This document shows positions 43,825-52,380 of a stretch of 64,000 nt of DNA, one piece after another. Origin of the DNA: Mesonia sp. HuA40. Its GTDB lineage: Bacteria > Bacteroidota > Bacteroidia > Flavobacteriales > Flavobacteriaceae. Position 1 is the first letter of the stretch. The number at the start of each line of letters is the position of its first letter. The notes under the pieces were generated by a model, which saw only the letters and a program-made list of their open reading frames with translations, did no database searches and was not told where the DNA came from. The DNA is taken from positions 186,001-250,000 of the forward strand of contig NZ_VRLT01000059.1 of the NCBI RefSeq assembly GCF_008017835.1, written 5' to 3'. A program made the translations under genes and the position numbers.

Positions 43825-44482
43825 TTTCTTACCCATTCTAGCTGTTTTAATAGGTGTATTAATAGCTAGGCTTATAAAATACAATGCCAATGCGATAAAA
43901 TTACTATTATCTTTTAGTGGTGCTTTTTTGTTGGCGATTACTGTATTTGAGTTTATACCACATGTTTACCAAGACTATAACAAATTAGTAGGTGTATGTA
44001 CAATGTTGGGTATTTTATTGCAATTGTTTTTAGAATTTTTGTCTAAGGGAGCCGAACACGGGCATATTCATATTGATAAAAGTGAAACTAACTTCCCTAT
44101 TTTGCTCTTTATTAGCTTATGTTTACATTCTTTTTTAGAAGGCTATCCTTTACACGGACATAATCACTTATTATGGGGTGTGGTAATTCATAAAATTCCA
44201 ATTGCAATAATAATTAGTTCTTTTTTACTTTACTCTTCGCTTTCTCGCATAAAAGTTTTTTTGTTCCTTTTTATATTTGCTTTAATGACACCATTAGGAA
44301 GCTTAACCCAGCAATATTTCACAGGATTTGCAAAGTTTAATATATATATTGAGGCAGTTGTTATTGGTATTTTATTGCACGTTTCTACTACTATTTTATT
44401 TGAATCATCTAAAAACCATCAATTCAATCTATCTAAGGTTTTAGCTATCTTGGTTGGGATTGTTACAGCTTATTTTTTATAA
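43817..44482 (+). CDS. ZIP family metal transporter
   Basis: A 221-residue inner-membrane protein with about seven or eight helices, expected to import Zn2+ or another divalent metal. The family sites are visible: CLHSFLEGYPLHG (the HxxxEG motif of helix IV) and WGVVIHKIPIAIIIS (the HxxP motif of helix V), and a histidine-containing loop EHGHIHIDKSE between helices III and IV. Its start overlaps the preceding methyltransferase gene by 8 bases and the DUF4268 gene follows after 3 bases, so the three form an operon. No metal-responsive operator was identified. Confidence 0.88.
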   Translation: MSSFLPILAVLIGVLIARLIKYNANAIKLLLSFSGAFLLAITVFEFIPHVYQDYNKLVGVCTMLGILLQLFLEFLSKGAEHGHIHIDKSETNFPILLFISLCLHSFLEGYPLHGHNHLLWGVVIHKIPIAIIISSFLLYSSLSRIKVFLFLFIFALMTPLGSLTQQYFTGFAKFNIYIEAVVIGILLHVSTTILFESSKNHQFNLSKVLAILVGIVTAYFL

Positions 44483-44485
44483 TCA

Positions 44486-44917
44486 ATGTTTAGCAAGTCG
44501 GAATCAAAAAAAATTAGAGAAGAATTTTGGACCCAATTTGGAAAACAAAGTCCGAAAAAATGGATATTATATGATACAAAAATTAAAGCGATTGATCTAA
44601 AGTTTAATTTTGATACAAAAGGGGCAAATCTCGGAATTAAGATAGATGCAGTTGATTCTAGCCAGCAAGAAATCTATTGGAATAAATTTATAAGTTTAAA
44701 GCAACTATTACTAGATGAGGTTAGCCCTGATTTTATTTTTGATATAAATTACGAGGTGATGCCGGGTAAATATATCGGTTATATTTATATTCCATTAGAA
44801 GAAAAAGTTAGTATTCATAACAAAAATTCTTGGGAAATTGTAATTCCTTTTTTCAATAAGAATATGTTGGCTTTAGAACATTTTTTTATTGAATACTATG
44901 ATATTATAAAGGCATAA
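44486..44917 (+). CDS. DUF4268 domain protein
   Basis: A 143-residue protein matching DUF4268 over its full length: FSKSESKKIREEFWTQFGKQ at the start, then FNFDTKGANLGIKIDAVD and the C-terminal LEHFFIEYYDIIKA. In other bacteria the domain occurs alone or at the end of restriction-related or DNA-binding proteins, but the stand-alone form in Bacteroidota has no defined role that I know of. It has no signal or membrane segment. Last gene of the methyltransferase-ZIP-DUF4268 operon, followed by a strong hairpin. Confidence 0.85.
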   Translation: MFSKSESKKIREEFWTQFGKQSPKKWILYDTKIKAIDLKFNFDTKGANLGIKIDAVDSSQQEIYWNKFISLKQLLLDEVSPDFIFDINYEVMPGKYIGYIYIPLEEKVSIHNKNSWEIVIPFFNKNMLALEHFFIEYYDIIKA

Positions 44918-44918
44918 A

Positions 44919-44948
44919 AAAATCCGTAAAGTTAATTTTACGGATTTT
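44919..44948. terminator. Bidirectional terminator between the DUF4268 gene and trxB
   Basis: A 12-bp perfect stem, AAAATCCGTAAA ending at 44930 with TTTACGGATTTT from 44937, and a six-base loop. T tracts occur on both strands, so it can end both convergent units. Confidence 0.88.
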
Positions 44949-44982
44949 CTCTAAAATTCTTTAAAATTATTCAACCCCTAAC

Positions 44983-45963
44983 CTAAGAAGCCGAAACCTC
45001 TTCTTCTAGTGTTGCAACTGTGGCCAAGTAACGCTCGGCATCTAGAGCTGCCATACAACCTGTTCCTGCTGCTGTAATGGCTTGTCTGTAGTCTTTATCT
45101 TGAACATCACCACTAGCAAAAACACCAGGTATATTGGTTCTTGTAGTTTTTCCCTTTGTGATTAAGTAACCCGAGTCATCCATCTCTAATTGATCTTTAA
45201 AAATAGCGGTATTAGGCTTATGACCAATAGCAATAAATAGACCTGTTATTTTTATTTCTTCTTTTTCTCCAGTTTGATTATTAACGATACGCAAACCTTC
45301 AACTACTTGGTCTCCTAAAACCTCATCTACTTCTGTATTATAACGCAAATCTATATTTTTTGTCGAAGTAACACGGTGTTGCATAGCTTTAGAGGCACGC
45401 ATTTCGTCTTTTCTTACCAACATGGTTACTTTATTGCATATATTTGCTAGGTAAGTAGCTTCTTCTGCTGCTGTATCACCACCACCTACAATAGCCACAT
45501 CTTGATTTTTATAAAAGAAACCATCGCAAACCGCACAAGCCGAAACACCACCTCCACGTAGACGCTGTTCACTAGGCAAACCTAAATATTTTGCCGTTGC
45601 ACCGGTAGAAATAATAATTGTTTGTGCCTCTATCCAAGTTTTGTTGTCTACACAAGCTTTGTGAACACCTCCAATTTCTTGGCTTAATTTCACTTCGGTA
45701 ATCATACCTATTCTTACTTCGGTACCAAAACGTTCTGCCTGTTGTTGCAATTGCACCATCATAGTTGGACCATCGATTCCTTCGGGATAACCAGGGAAAT
45801 TATCTACTTCTGTTGTAGTGGTTAATTGGCCTCCAGGTTCCATACCTGTGTATACCACAGGTTTCATATCTGCTCTTGCGGCATAAATCGCAGCCGTATA
45901 ACCTGCGGGTCCTGAGCCAATAATTAAGCATTTTATTCTTTCTATTTTATTTTCCTCTGCCAT
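44983..45963 (-). CDS. trxB: Thioredoxin-disulfide reductase
   Basis: Reduces thioredoxin with NADPH through FAD and a redox-active dithiol. The 326-residue protein shows the FAD-binding CLIIGSGPAGYTAAIYAARA, the GGQL/T segment EPGGQLTTTTEVDNFPGYP, the active-site CAVCDGFFY (CxxC), the NADPH-binding VAIVGGGDTAAEEATYLA, and the C-terminal VFASGDVQDKDYRQAITAAG. ATG at 45963 (MAEENKIERIKC) is chosen because the frame upstream to 45993 adds ten residues not seen in the family. Divergent from the tryptophan dioxygenase gene. Confidence 0.96.
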   Translation of the reverse strand: MAEENKIERIKCLIIGSGPAGYTAAIYAARADMKPVVYTGMEPGGQLTTTTEVDNFPGYPEGIDGPTMMVQLQQQAERFGTEVRIGMITEVKLSQEIGGVHKACVDNKTWIEAQTIIISTGATAKYLGLPSEQRLRGGGVSACAVCDGFFYKNQDVAIVGGGDTAAEEATYLANICNKVTMLVRKDEMRASKAMQHRVTSTKNIDLRYNTEVDEVLGDQVVEGLRIVNNQTGEKEEIKITGLFIAIGHKPNTAIFKDQLEMDDSGYLITKGKTTRTNIPGVFASGDVQDKDYRQAITAAGTGCMAALDAERYLATVATLEEEVSAS

Positions 45964-46097
45964 AATTTTCAAATTTCTTGGTAAAAATAACAAGAAAGCC
46001 TTACATTTCAGAATTAAATTAATGAAGAATTTTTATTGCTCGATAAGTTCTAGCAATTTAAAATTAATTTTATCTTTTAACCATTAATAAAAACCCT

Positions 46098-47018
46098 ATG
46101 AGTACCCAGGATAAAGTGATTCAGCAAATTGAAGAAAAATATAATAATTTGGGAGAAAACCCCGAGAATTATTTGAATGGATTGCTACAAGCCAAACCTA
46201 TAAATTATTGGGATTATATTCAAGTAGACACCCTTTTAACCCTACAAAAGCCAAGAACAGATTTTAAAGATGAAGAGATCTTTATCATGTATCATCAAAT
46301 TACCGAATTGGTTTTAAAACTAATGATTCATGAAATTAAGCAACTGGTTCATGGTGATTTACCCGAACAAGAAATTTTCAAAGAAAAACTAGAGCGATTA
46401 AATCGGTATACGGGAATGTTAATGACTTCTTTTGATGTAATGCGCTTTGGAATGGATTACGACGATTATAATGTTTTTAGAGCAACCTTAACACCGGCAA
46501 GTGGGTTTCAAAGTGCACAATTTAGATTATTAGAAATATATTGTACCCCCCTAATCAATCTAATAAATGCTAAGGGGCGTGAACGTTTACCTAATAATCC
46601 TACCACAAAAGATTATTTTGAACACATTTACTGGAAAGATGCCGGACACAACCGTAAAACGGGCAAAAAATCTTTAACTTTAAGACAGTTTGAGGAAAAA
46701 TATTTAGCCGATTTTATTACTTTAGCCGATAGCGTAAAAGGAAACACCTTGGCTGAACGTCTTGATAAATATGGTGTTGTACAAGATTCTTTACTCGAAG
46801 CTGTAAGAGAATTTGATAATGCCTATAATGTGCTTTGGCCTATAGTACACCTTAATACTGCTCAACATTATTTAAATAAAAAAGGTGAAGCTAAGGCTGC
46901 TACGGGAGGATCTGAATGGATGAAGTATCTTCATCCTAAATACCAGCAGCGGAAATTTTTCCCTTCTGTTTGGAAAGATCAAGAAATTTTAAATTATAAA
47001 GACTTTCCTAAATTTTAA
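46098..47018 (+). CDS. Tryptophan 2,3-dioxygenase family protein
   Basis: A haem enzyme that opens the indole ring of tryptophan to N-formylkynurenine, the first step of the kynurenine pathway. The 306-residue protein has the family residues: IMYHQITELVLKLMIHEI for the N-terminal helices, FRATLTPASGFQSAQFRLLEI for the substrate-binding SGFQS segment, and the helical C-terminus ending in the ATGGSEWMKYLHPKYQQRKF region, which holds the TGG loop. No kynurenine-pathway partner (formamidase, kynureninase) is adjacent; acetyl-CoA synthetase follows after 15 bases. Confidence 0.93.
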   Translation: MSTQDKVIQQIEEKYNNLGENPENYLNGLLQAKPINYWDYIQVDTLLTLQKPRTDFKDEEIFIMYHQITELVLKLMIHEIKQLVHGDLPEQEIFKEKLERLNRYTGMLMTSFDVMRFGMDYDDYNVFRATLTPASGFQSAQFRLLEIYCTPLINLINAKGRERLPNNPTTKDYFEHIYWKDAGHNRKTGKKSLTLRQFEEKYLADFITLADSVKGNTLAERLDKYGVVQDSLLEAVREFDNAYNVLWPIVHLNTAQHYLNKKGEAKAATGGSEWMKYLHPKYQQRKFFPSVWKDQEILNYKDFPKF

Positions 47019-47033
47019 ATATAATTCTTTGTT

Positions 47034-48935
47034 ATGAATCATCAAATAAAATCTTTCGCCGCTTATAAAAAAGCTTACAAAGCAAGTATTCAAGACCCCG
47101 AAACGTTTTGGGATGCTATTGCAAAAGACTTCATATGGAGAAAGCCCTATTCAAAAGTTTTAAAAGCAGATTTTGAAGAACCGAATATTAAATGGTTTGA
47201 AGATGGCGAACTAAATATAACCGAGAACTGTTTGGACAGATATGCTGAATCTCAACCCAATAAAAATGCAATTATCTGGGAGCCGAATGACCCTAATGAG
47301 GAATCTAGAATTATAACCTACAAACAGTTGCTAGTTAAAGTAAAGCAATTCGCTAACGTTTTAAAACGCAAAGGAATACAAAAAGGAGATCGTGTTTGCA
47401 TATATATGCCAATGATTCCTGAATTGGCTATAGCTATGCTCGCCTGTGCACGCATAGGGGCTATTCACTCTATCGTTTTTGCAGGATTTTCAAGTAAGGC
47501 TTTATCCAGCCGGATTAACGATAGCTCCTGTAAGTTATTAATTACGGCCAATGAATACTTTCGTGGCACAAAATCAATTCCGTTAAAGGAAATCTGTGAT
47601 GAGGCTTTAAAAGACACACCTAGCATTGAAAATGTAATTGTATATCGCAGAACCATCAACCCTACCCAAATGCATCCCAATCGCGATACTTTCTGGTTTG
47701 ATGAAATGCAACAAGTTGGCTTAGATTGTGAAGCCACTCCCGTTAATGCTGAAGATCCTTTATTTATTTTGTATACGTCGGGTTCAACTGGAAGACCAAA
47801 GGGAATGGTACATACAACAGCAGGTTATATGGTTGGAACCAGTTACACCTTTCAAAATGTATTTCAAACCGCTGCTGACGCGATCTATTGGTGTACCGCC
47901 GATATAGGTTGGATTACGGGACATTCTTATATTATTTATGGCCCGCTAGCGTCTGGAGCTACAAGTCTTATGTTTGAAGGAGTACCCAGTTACCCAGATT
48001 ATAATCGGTTCTGGGAAATCATAGAGAAGTTTAAAATCACCCATTTTTATACTGCGCCAACAGCAATTCGTGCACTAGCAAAACAGCCTTTGCGGCACGT
48101 TGAAGAACATAATTTAAGCTCTTTAAAAGTTTTAGGAAGTGTAGGAGAACCTATCAATGAAGAAGCTTGGCATTGGTTTAACGATAATATAGGTAAAACA
48201 AATTGCCCTATTGTTGATACTTGGTGGCAAACAGAAACAGGAAGCATTATGATAGCCCCATTGGCGGGTGTTACTGCCACAAGACCAGCCTTTGCTACTT
48301 TACCCTTACCAGGAGTTGAGCCTGCATTGATGAATGAGCAAGGAGAGGAAATCGAATTTAACGGACAAAAGGCAGAGGGTCACTTGGTCATCAAGTCGGC
48401 TTGGCCCGCAATGGCGCGTACTATTTGGAATGATCACCAAAGATTTAAAGAAACCTATTTTAGCACTTACCCTAATTATTATTTTACTGGAGACGGCGCC
48501 TATCGCGATGCGACAGGCAACTATAGAATCACAGGGCGGGTAGATGATGTGGTAATAGTTTCTGGTCACAATTTAGGTTCTGCACCCATAGAAAATGCAA
48601 TCGGAGAACACGAAGCTGTTTCTGAAAGTGCCATTGTTGGGATTCCCCACGATATTAAAGGTAACGCATTATATGCTTTTGTTATATTATACGATGGGAT
48701 AGAGAAAAGTGAAGCGCTTAAACAGGAAATTATTGATGAAATTGTAAAAAATGTTGGAGCGATAGCCAAACCTGATAAAATTCAATTTGTATCGGGGTTA
48801 CCCAAAACAAGAAGCGGAAAAATTATGCGAAGAATTTTGCGTAAAATAGCCTCTAAAGAAACAGAAAATATGGGTGATATCTCAACTTTGGTAAATCCTG
48901 AAATTGTAGATGAAATTAAAAAAGCCGCACTATAG
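47034..48935 (+). CDS. acs: Acetate-CoA ligase (acetyl-CoA synthetase)
   Basis: Activates acetate to acetyl-CoA via acetyl-AMP. The 633-residue protein starts with the ACS-type N-terminal domain (YKASIQDPETFWDAIAKDF), then the AMP-binding motifs LYTSGSTGRPKGMVHTT, DTWWQTETGSIMIAP and YFTGDGAYRDATGNYRITG, and the hinge RVDDVVIVSGHNLG. The C-terminal KTRSGKIMRRILR carries the Lys that protein acetyltransferases modify in other ACS enzymes. Propionate use is possible. It follows the tryptophan dioxygenase gene by 15 bases and ends in a clear terminator. Confidence 0.95.
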   Translation: MNHQIKSFAAYKKAYKASIQDPETFWDAIAKDFIWRKPYSKVLKADFEEPNIKWFEDGELNITENCLDRYAESQPNKNAIIWEPNDPNEESRIITYKQLLVKVKQFANVLKRKGIQKGDRVCIYMPMIPELAIAMLACARIGAIHSIVFAGFSSKALSSRINDSSCKLLITANEYFRGTKSIPLKEICDEALKDTPSIENVIVYRRTINPTQMHPNRDTFWFDEMQQVGLDCEATPVNAEDPLFILYTSGSTGRPKGMVHTTAGYMVGTSYTFQNVFQTAADAIYWCTADIGWITGHSYIIYGPLASGATSLMFEGVPSYPDYNRFWEIIEKFKITHFYTAPTAIRALAKQPLRHVEEHNLSSLKVLGSVGEPINEEAWHWFNDNIGKTNCPIVDTWWQTETGSIMIAPLAGVTATRPAFATLPLPGVEPALMNEQGEEIEFNGQKAEGHLVIKSAWPAMARTIWNDHQRFKETYFSTYPNYYFTGDGAYRDATGNYRITGRVDDVVIVSGHNLGSAPIENAIGEHEAVSESAIVGIPHDIKGNALYAFVILYDGIEKSEALKQEIIDEIVKNVGAIAKPDKIQFVSGLPKTRSGKIMRRILRKIASKETENMGDISTLVNPEIVDEIKKAAL

Positions 48936-48970
48936 AATAAAAGGCAACTCATTTTAAGTTGCCTTTTATT
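48936..48970. terminator. Terminator downstream of acs
   Basis: A 14-bp perfect stem beginning right after the acs stop codon: 48936-48949 with 48957-48970 (core AAGGCAACT/AGTTGCCTT) and a seven-base loop, followed by a T-rich tract on the plus strand. Its minus-strand reading can serve the convergent Sua5-like gene. Confidence 0.9.
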
Positions 48971-48983
48971 TTTAATTTTTTGT

Positions 48984-49601
48984 TTAAAAAATTTCTAAGC
49001 TACCTTTTCCTTCTCGAATAACTTCGGGCTGTTCGCCTGTTAAATCAATTACAGTACTCGCTTGATTATCTCCATAACCCCCATCTATCACAGCATCTAC
49101 TAATTTTTCCCATTTTTCAAATATAAGAGATGGGTCTGTAGTATACTCCAATAATTCATCTTCATCCTTTATAGAAGTAGAAACAATAGGATTACCCAAT
49201 TCATTTACAATAGCTTTAGCTATAGCGTTATTGGGCACACGAATACCAACCGTTTTTTTCTTTTTAAAAACTGCGGGTAGTTTACTAGATCCAGGCAAAA
49301 TAAAAGTATAAGGTCCTGGTAAATTTCTTTTTAAAAGTTTAAAATTTTGATTGTTTAGCGTTGCATACTCCGAAAGATTGCTTAAATCTTCAACTATAAA
49401 AGAAAAGTTCGACTTCTCTAATTTTACTCCTTTTATGCGTGCTATTTTTTCTAAAGCTGCCGTATTGGTAATATCACAACCTAGACCGTAAACGGTATCT
49501 GTGGGATAAATAATCAAACCTCCATTCCTTAAAATATCAACTGCTTGTTTAATAGCCTTAGGTGATGGATTTTCTTCGTAGATTTTTATCAATTCTGCCA
49601 T
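48984..49601 (-). CDS. Sua5/YciO/YrdC family L-threonylcarbamoyladenylate synthase
   Basis: A 205-residue protein with the YrdC fold. It opens AVDILRNGGLIIYPTDTVYG, the ATP/threonine site PTDTVYGLGCD, followed by RIKGVKLEKSNFSFIVEDL, LPGPYTFILPGS, TVGIRVPNNAIAKAIVNELG and GNPIVSTSIKDE, and ends with the acidic STVIDLTGEQPEVIREGKG motif. Length fits TsaC/YciO-type, lacking the Sua5 C-terminal domain. If it is the true TsaC it makes TC-AMP for the TsaD at the start of the window; a YciO paralogue cannot be excluded. Confidence 0.88.
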   Translation of the reverse strand: MAELIKIYEENPSPKAIKQAVDILRNGGLIIYPTDTVYGLGCDITNTAALEKIARIKGVKLEKSNFSFIVEDLSNLSEYATLNNQNFKLLKRNLPGPYTFILPGSSKLPAVFKKKKTVGIRVPNNAIAKAIVNELGNPIVSTSIKDEDELLEYTTDPSLIFEKWEKLVDAVIDGGYGDNQASTVIDLTGEQPEVIREGKGSLEIF

Positions 49602-49645
49602 AATTTTGAATTTTAAAAATTTGCTATTTTAAAGATACCTTAAAG

Positions 49646-51034
49646 CTAATCAATTTTTGGTTGTAAAAGGCTAATCAATTCCGCGTAGGCTAAATTTAAT
49701 TTATTTTTAACTTTATTTAGTTTAATTCTGTTCTCTATAAATTTATTGTCTCGGCTATTGATTAAAAATATAGAGCTTTCTCCTAGGGCAAACAAACGTT
49801 GCTCCGCTTTTACTAGTGTTTCACTACCATCTACTATTTCTTGTAGAATTTCTAGCTGTTTTATCTGTGTATTGATTAACACTCGTTGGGCCTTAATATC
49901 ATTTTCTAAACGATAAGCAAGTGCAGATTTTTCATAGCTTATTTTTTCGATCTCATATTTTGCTATGCGTACATCTGCCCGCTCTTTTCTTAAGAATAAG
50001 GGAAATTTAAAAGCTACACCAAAAGTGTAATCTTTTTCATTAAAAACAGGTTGGTCGCTCCAATGCTCGGTTAAAAAATTATATTTGATGCGTAAATCGG
50101 GTAATAAATTATTTCGTTTTAAGCGCAGGTTATAGTCTTGTGCAGTAAGGTCATTCTCTAGCAATTGAACTTGAGGATGCTGGTTTGCTTGAAAGTTATT
50201 TAAACCGATAAGATTGGGTACAAGTTGAGCCATCTTTATATTAGATTCTGGAACTAATTCTTCTGTTATGGCTAAGGGAACATTTTCTACCCATAAAAAA
50301 TTAGATATTACCAATTTAGCTTTTTGTTCTTGTAGTTTGGCTTCGTTAAAAGCCAATTCTTGATTTTTTACAAATAAATGAGTTTCAAGGGTATCTATTG
50401 TGGGGATATCTCCCGCTAAAGCCTTTTTAACCACTCCTTGATTTCTTATAATGGCATTTTCTAAAAAAGTTTTATAAACCTGTTTATTTTCATAATAAAG
50501 TATCCAATAAGAATAGGCCTTCAAGGCTTTAGTTAAAATTTCATTGGTTTTGATATCGCGCTGTATTCTTTCTGAATCTTGAAATATTTTTGCCTGTTTT
50601 AGTGCATTTCTACGGTCATCATACAACAAGTCTTTAGCTAAAGGAAGGCTAACCCCTACCGACCATAAGCCTTCTTCTGGGGTTATGTTTTGGGGATTTA
50701 CATAATAACCTTCGGCTAAATTATATTGCGATTGAAGCTCAACACCAAACCAAGTTGGTATTTTGATTTCACCTTGCCACAAATCATAATACCCTGTACC
50801 TTTAAAATCTTTTTGTTTTACCTTACCACCAAGTTTAGGATCGAACAAGCCTCTCGCCTTTAATAGTTTTTCTTCGGCTTGAGACAATTTAAGATTGGCC
50901 TGTTTTATAACTGGATGATGTTTTTTTATAAGTGCTAAATACTCGTCTATACCAAAAATTTCTTCTTGACCTGTTACCTTAATTGGCGTAAGGACAAATA
51001 GTAACATAAAACAAATAAAATTAATTGCTTTCAT
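49646..51034 (-). CDS. TolC family outer-membrane channel protein
   Basis: A 462-residue outer-membrane efflux protein. A signal peptide ending KVTGQ is followed by alternating coiled-coil and strand segments (IKQANLKLSQAEEKLLKARG, DRRNALKQAKIFQDSERIQ) and a second similar half, as in the trimeric TolC barrel-tunnel. The typical ADVRIAKYEIEKISYEKSAL helix is near residue 350. It is the last gene of the TetR-ABC-HlyD-TolC operon, adjacent without a gap to the HlyD gene, and would form the exit duct of that exporter. Confidence 0.9.
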   Translation of the reverse strand: MKAINFICFMLLFVLTPIKVTGQEEIFGIDEYLALIKKHHPVIKQANLKLSQAEEKLLKARGLFDPKLGGKVKQKDFKGTGYYDLWQGEIKIPTWFGVELQSQYNLAEGYYVNPQNITPEEGLWSVGVSLPLAKDLLYDDRRNALKQAKIFQDSERIQRDIKTNEILTKALKAYSYWILYYENKQVYKTFLENAIIRNQGVVKKALAGDIPTIDTLETHLFVKNQELAFNEAKLQEQKAKLVISNFLWVENVPLAITEELVPESNIKMAQLVPNLIGLNNFQANQHPQVQLLENDLTAQDYNLRLKRNNLLPDLRIKYNFLTEHWSDQPVFNEKDYTFGVAFKFPLFLRKERADVRIAKYEIEKISYEKSALAYRLENDIKAQRVLINTQIKQLEILQEIVDGSETLVKAEQRLFALGESSIFLINSRDNKFIENRIKLNKVKNKLNLAYAELISLLQPKID

Positions 51035-52375
51035 TTATTTCTTTACGGATTTATTATCAGAAACATAGTAATCTGGAGGAAAACCATTTAAATTTCGCCA
51101 AATTTCGTACCACACCGGCACGTTTTTTAATAAAGCAAGGGTTCGAGCTCCAGAACCTACGCGTAGCGCATCTGGCCAAGATTCATCTTCTTTTGGTGCT
51201 AATAACAAGCGGTATTTACCATTAGGACTAATGTTATTATCTATTGCGACCACCGTTGCTCCAAAAGTACCATAAGAAGCATTCGGCCATCCGCTAAAAA
51301 TAATTGTTGGCCACCCATCAAATTGTATTCTCACCTCGCTTCCTAACCTAACCAATGGTAAATCTAGAGGTTCTATATAAGTTTCTACTGCTAAATTTGG
51401 GTTATGAGGCATAATATTTACTATTTTTTCACCTGCCTTTAAAGCCTCCCCTCTACCAGTTTTTATGGTCTTATTAATAAATCCAGCTATTGGAGAAGTT
51501 ACATAATAGAGATTTTGACGCACTTGGTAATTGCTTAGGGTATTTTCTAATTTACTAACCTGTGCCTTAGCTTCAAACTGTGTGCTTGATGTGCTAGATA
51601 TATTGCTCTGCACTTTACTAATTTTATCGTCGAATTCAGCTTGAATTCTGTTGGCTTCAATCTGCGCATTTAATAATTCGTTACTATAGGTAAGTAATTT
51701 ATTTTCGAGTTCAATGACATAGGCTTGATTTTTTTGAAACTTAGAAAGCTTTTCCTCTACGTCCTGTAAAGACTTAAGTCCTTCTTTTTCGAGTTCTTCA
51801 TTTCGTTCGTATTGTTTTTTAGCAATCGCTAAATCAATTTTAGCTGCCTCTAAAGCAATACTGTCGCTTTTATACTTAAGTTGAATTTGTTTAATTTTAT
51901 TTTCGTTTTGCTCGGTCTTTAGTCTCCTTTCTTGTTGTAAAGCTCTCAATTGATTGTTTAAAGCGGTGATTTTATCTTGATACGCTATAACCGCACCAGA
52001 TTTAGCGTCAATTTGCTCACTTGTTCGCTTTAAAAGCAAGGTATCAAAATAAGCTTCTTTAATTTCGTTAATCTTTAAAATGGTGTCGCCTACCTCTACA
52101 AAATCTCCCTCTCTTACATACCATTTTTCAATACTACCCGGTATAATAGATTGTATAGTCTGCGGACGCTGATTTGGCTCTAAAGTAGTAACATAGCCGC
52201 TACCTGAAATGGTTTGTGTCCAGGGTAAAAACATAAATACAAATAGCAGTAAAAAACTAAAAAGTAAAATTTTGGTAAGGTAGCCGCTATGTTTATTTTT
52301 AAATAAGAGCTGGTAGGCACTAAAACTGGCCAATTCTTTTTTGGCATCAAAGGCATCGTCATTAAAATTACGCAT
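51035..52375 (-). CDS. HlyD family membrane fusion protein
   Basis: A 446-residue periplasmic adaptor. One membrane helix near residues 35-55 (ILLFSFLLLFVFMFLPW) is followed by GSGYVTTLEPNQRPQTIQS, the first half of the lipoyl domain, then a long coiled coil (about residues 115-285) and the second lipoyl half (YYVTSPIAGFINKTIKTGRG). A beta-barrel domain with VETYIEPLDLPLVRLGSEVR comes next. It should bridge the inner-membrane ABC component encoded just upstream with the TolC channel encoded just downstream. Confidence 0.9.
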   Translation of the reverse strand: MRNFNDDAFDAKKELASFSAYQLLFKNKHSGYLTKILLFSFLLLFVFMFLPWTQTISGSGYVTTLEPNQRPQTIQSIIPGSIEKWYVREGDFVEVGDTILKINEIKEAYFDTLLLKRTSEQIDAKSGAVIAYQDKITALNNQLRALQQERRLKTEQNENKIKQIQLKYKSDSIALEAAKIDLAIAKKQYERNEELEKEGLKSLQDVEEKLSKFQKNQAYVIELENKLLTYSNELLNAQIEANRIQAEFDDKISKVQSNISSTSSTQFEAKAQVSKLENTLSNYQVRQNLYYVTSPIAGFINKTIKTGRGEALKAGEKIVNIMPHNPNLAVETYIEPLDLPLVRLGSEVRIQFDGWPTIIFSGWPNASYGTFGATVVAIDNNISPNGKYRLLLAPKEDESWPDALRVGSGARTLALLKNVPVWYEIWRNLNGFPPDYYVSDNKSVKK

Positions 52376-52380
52376 AGCTT

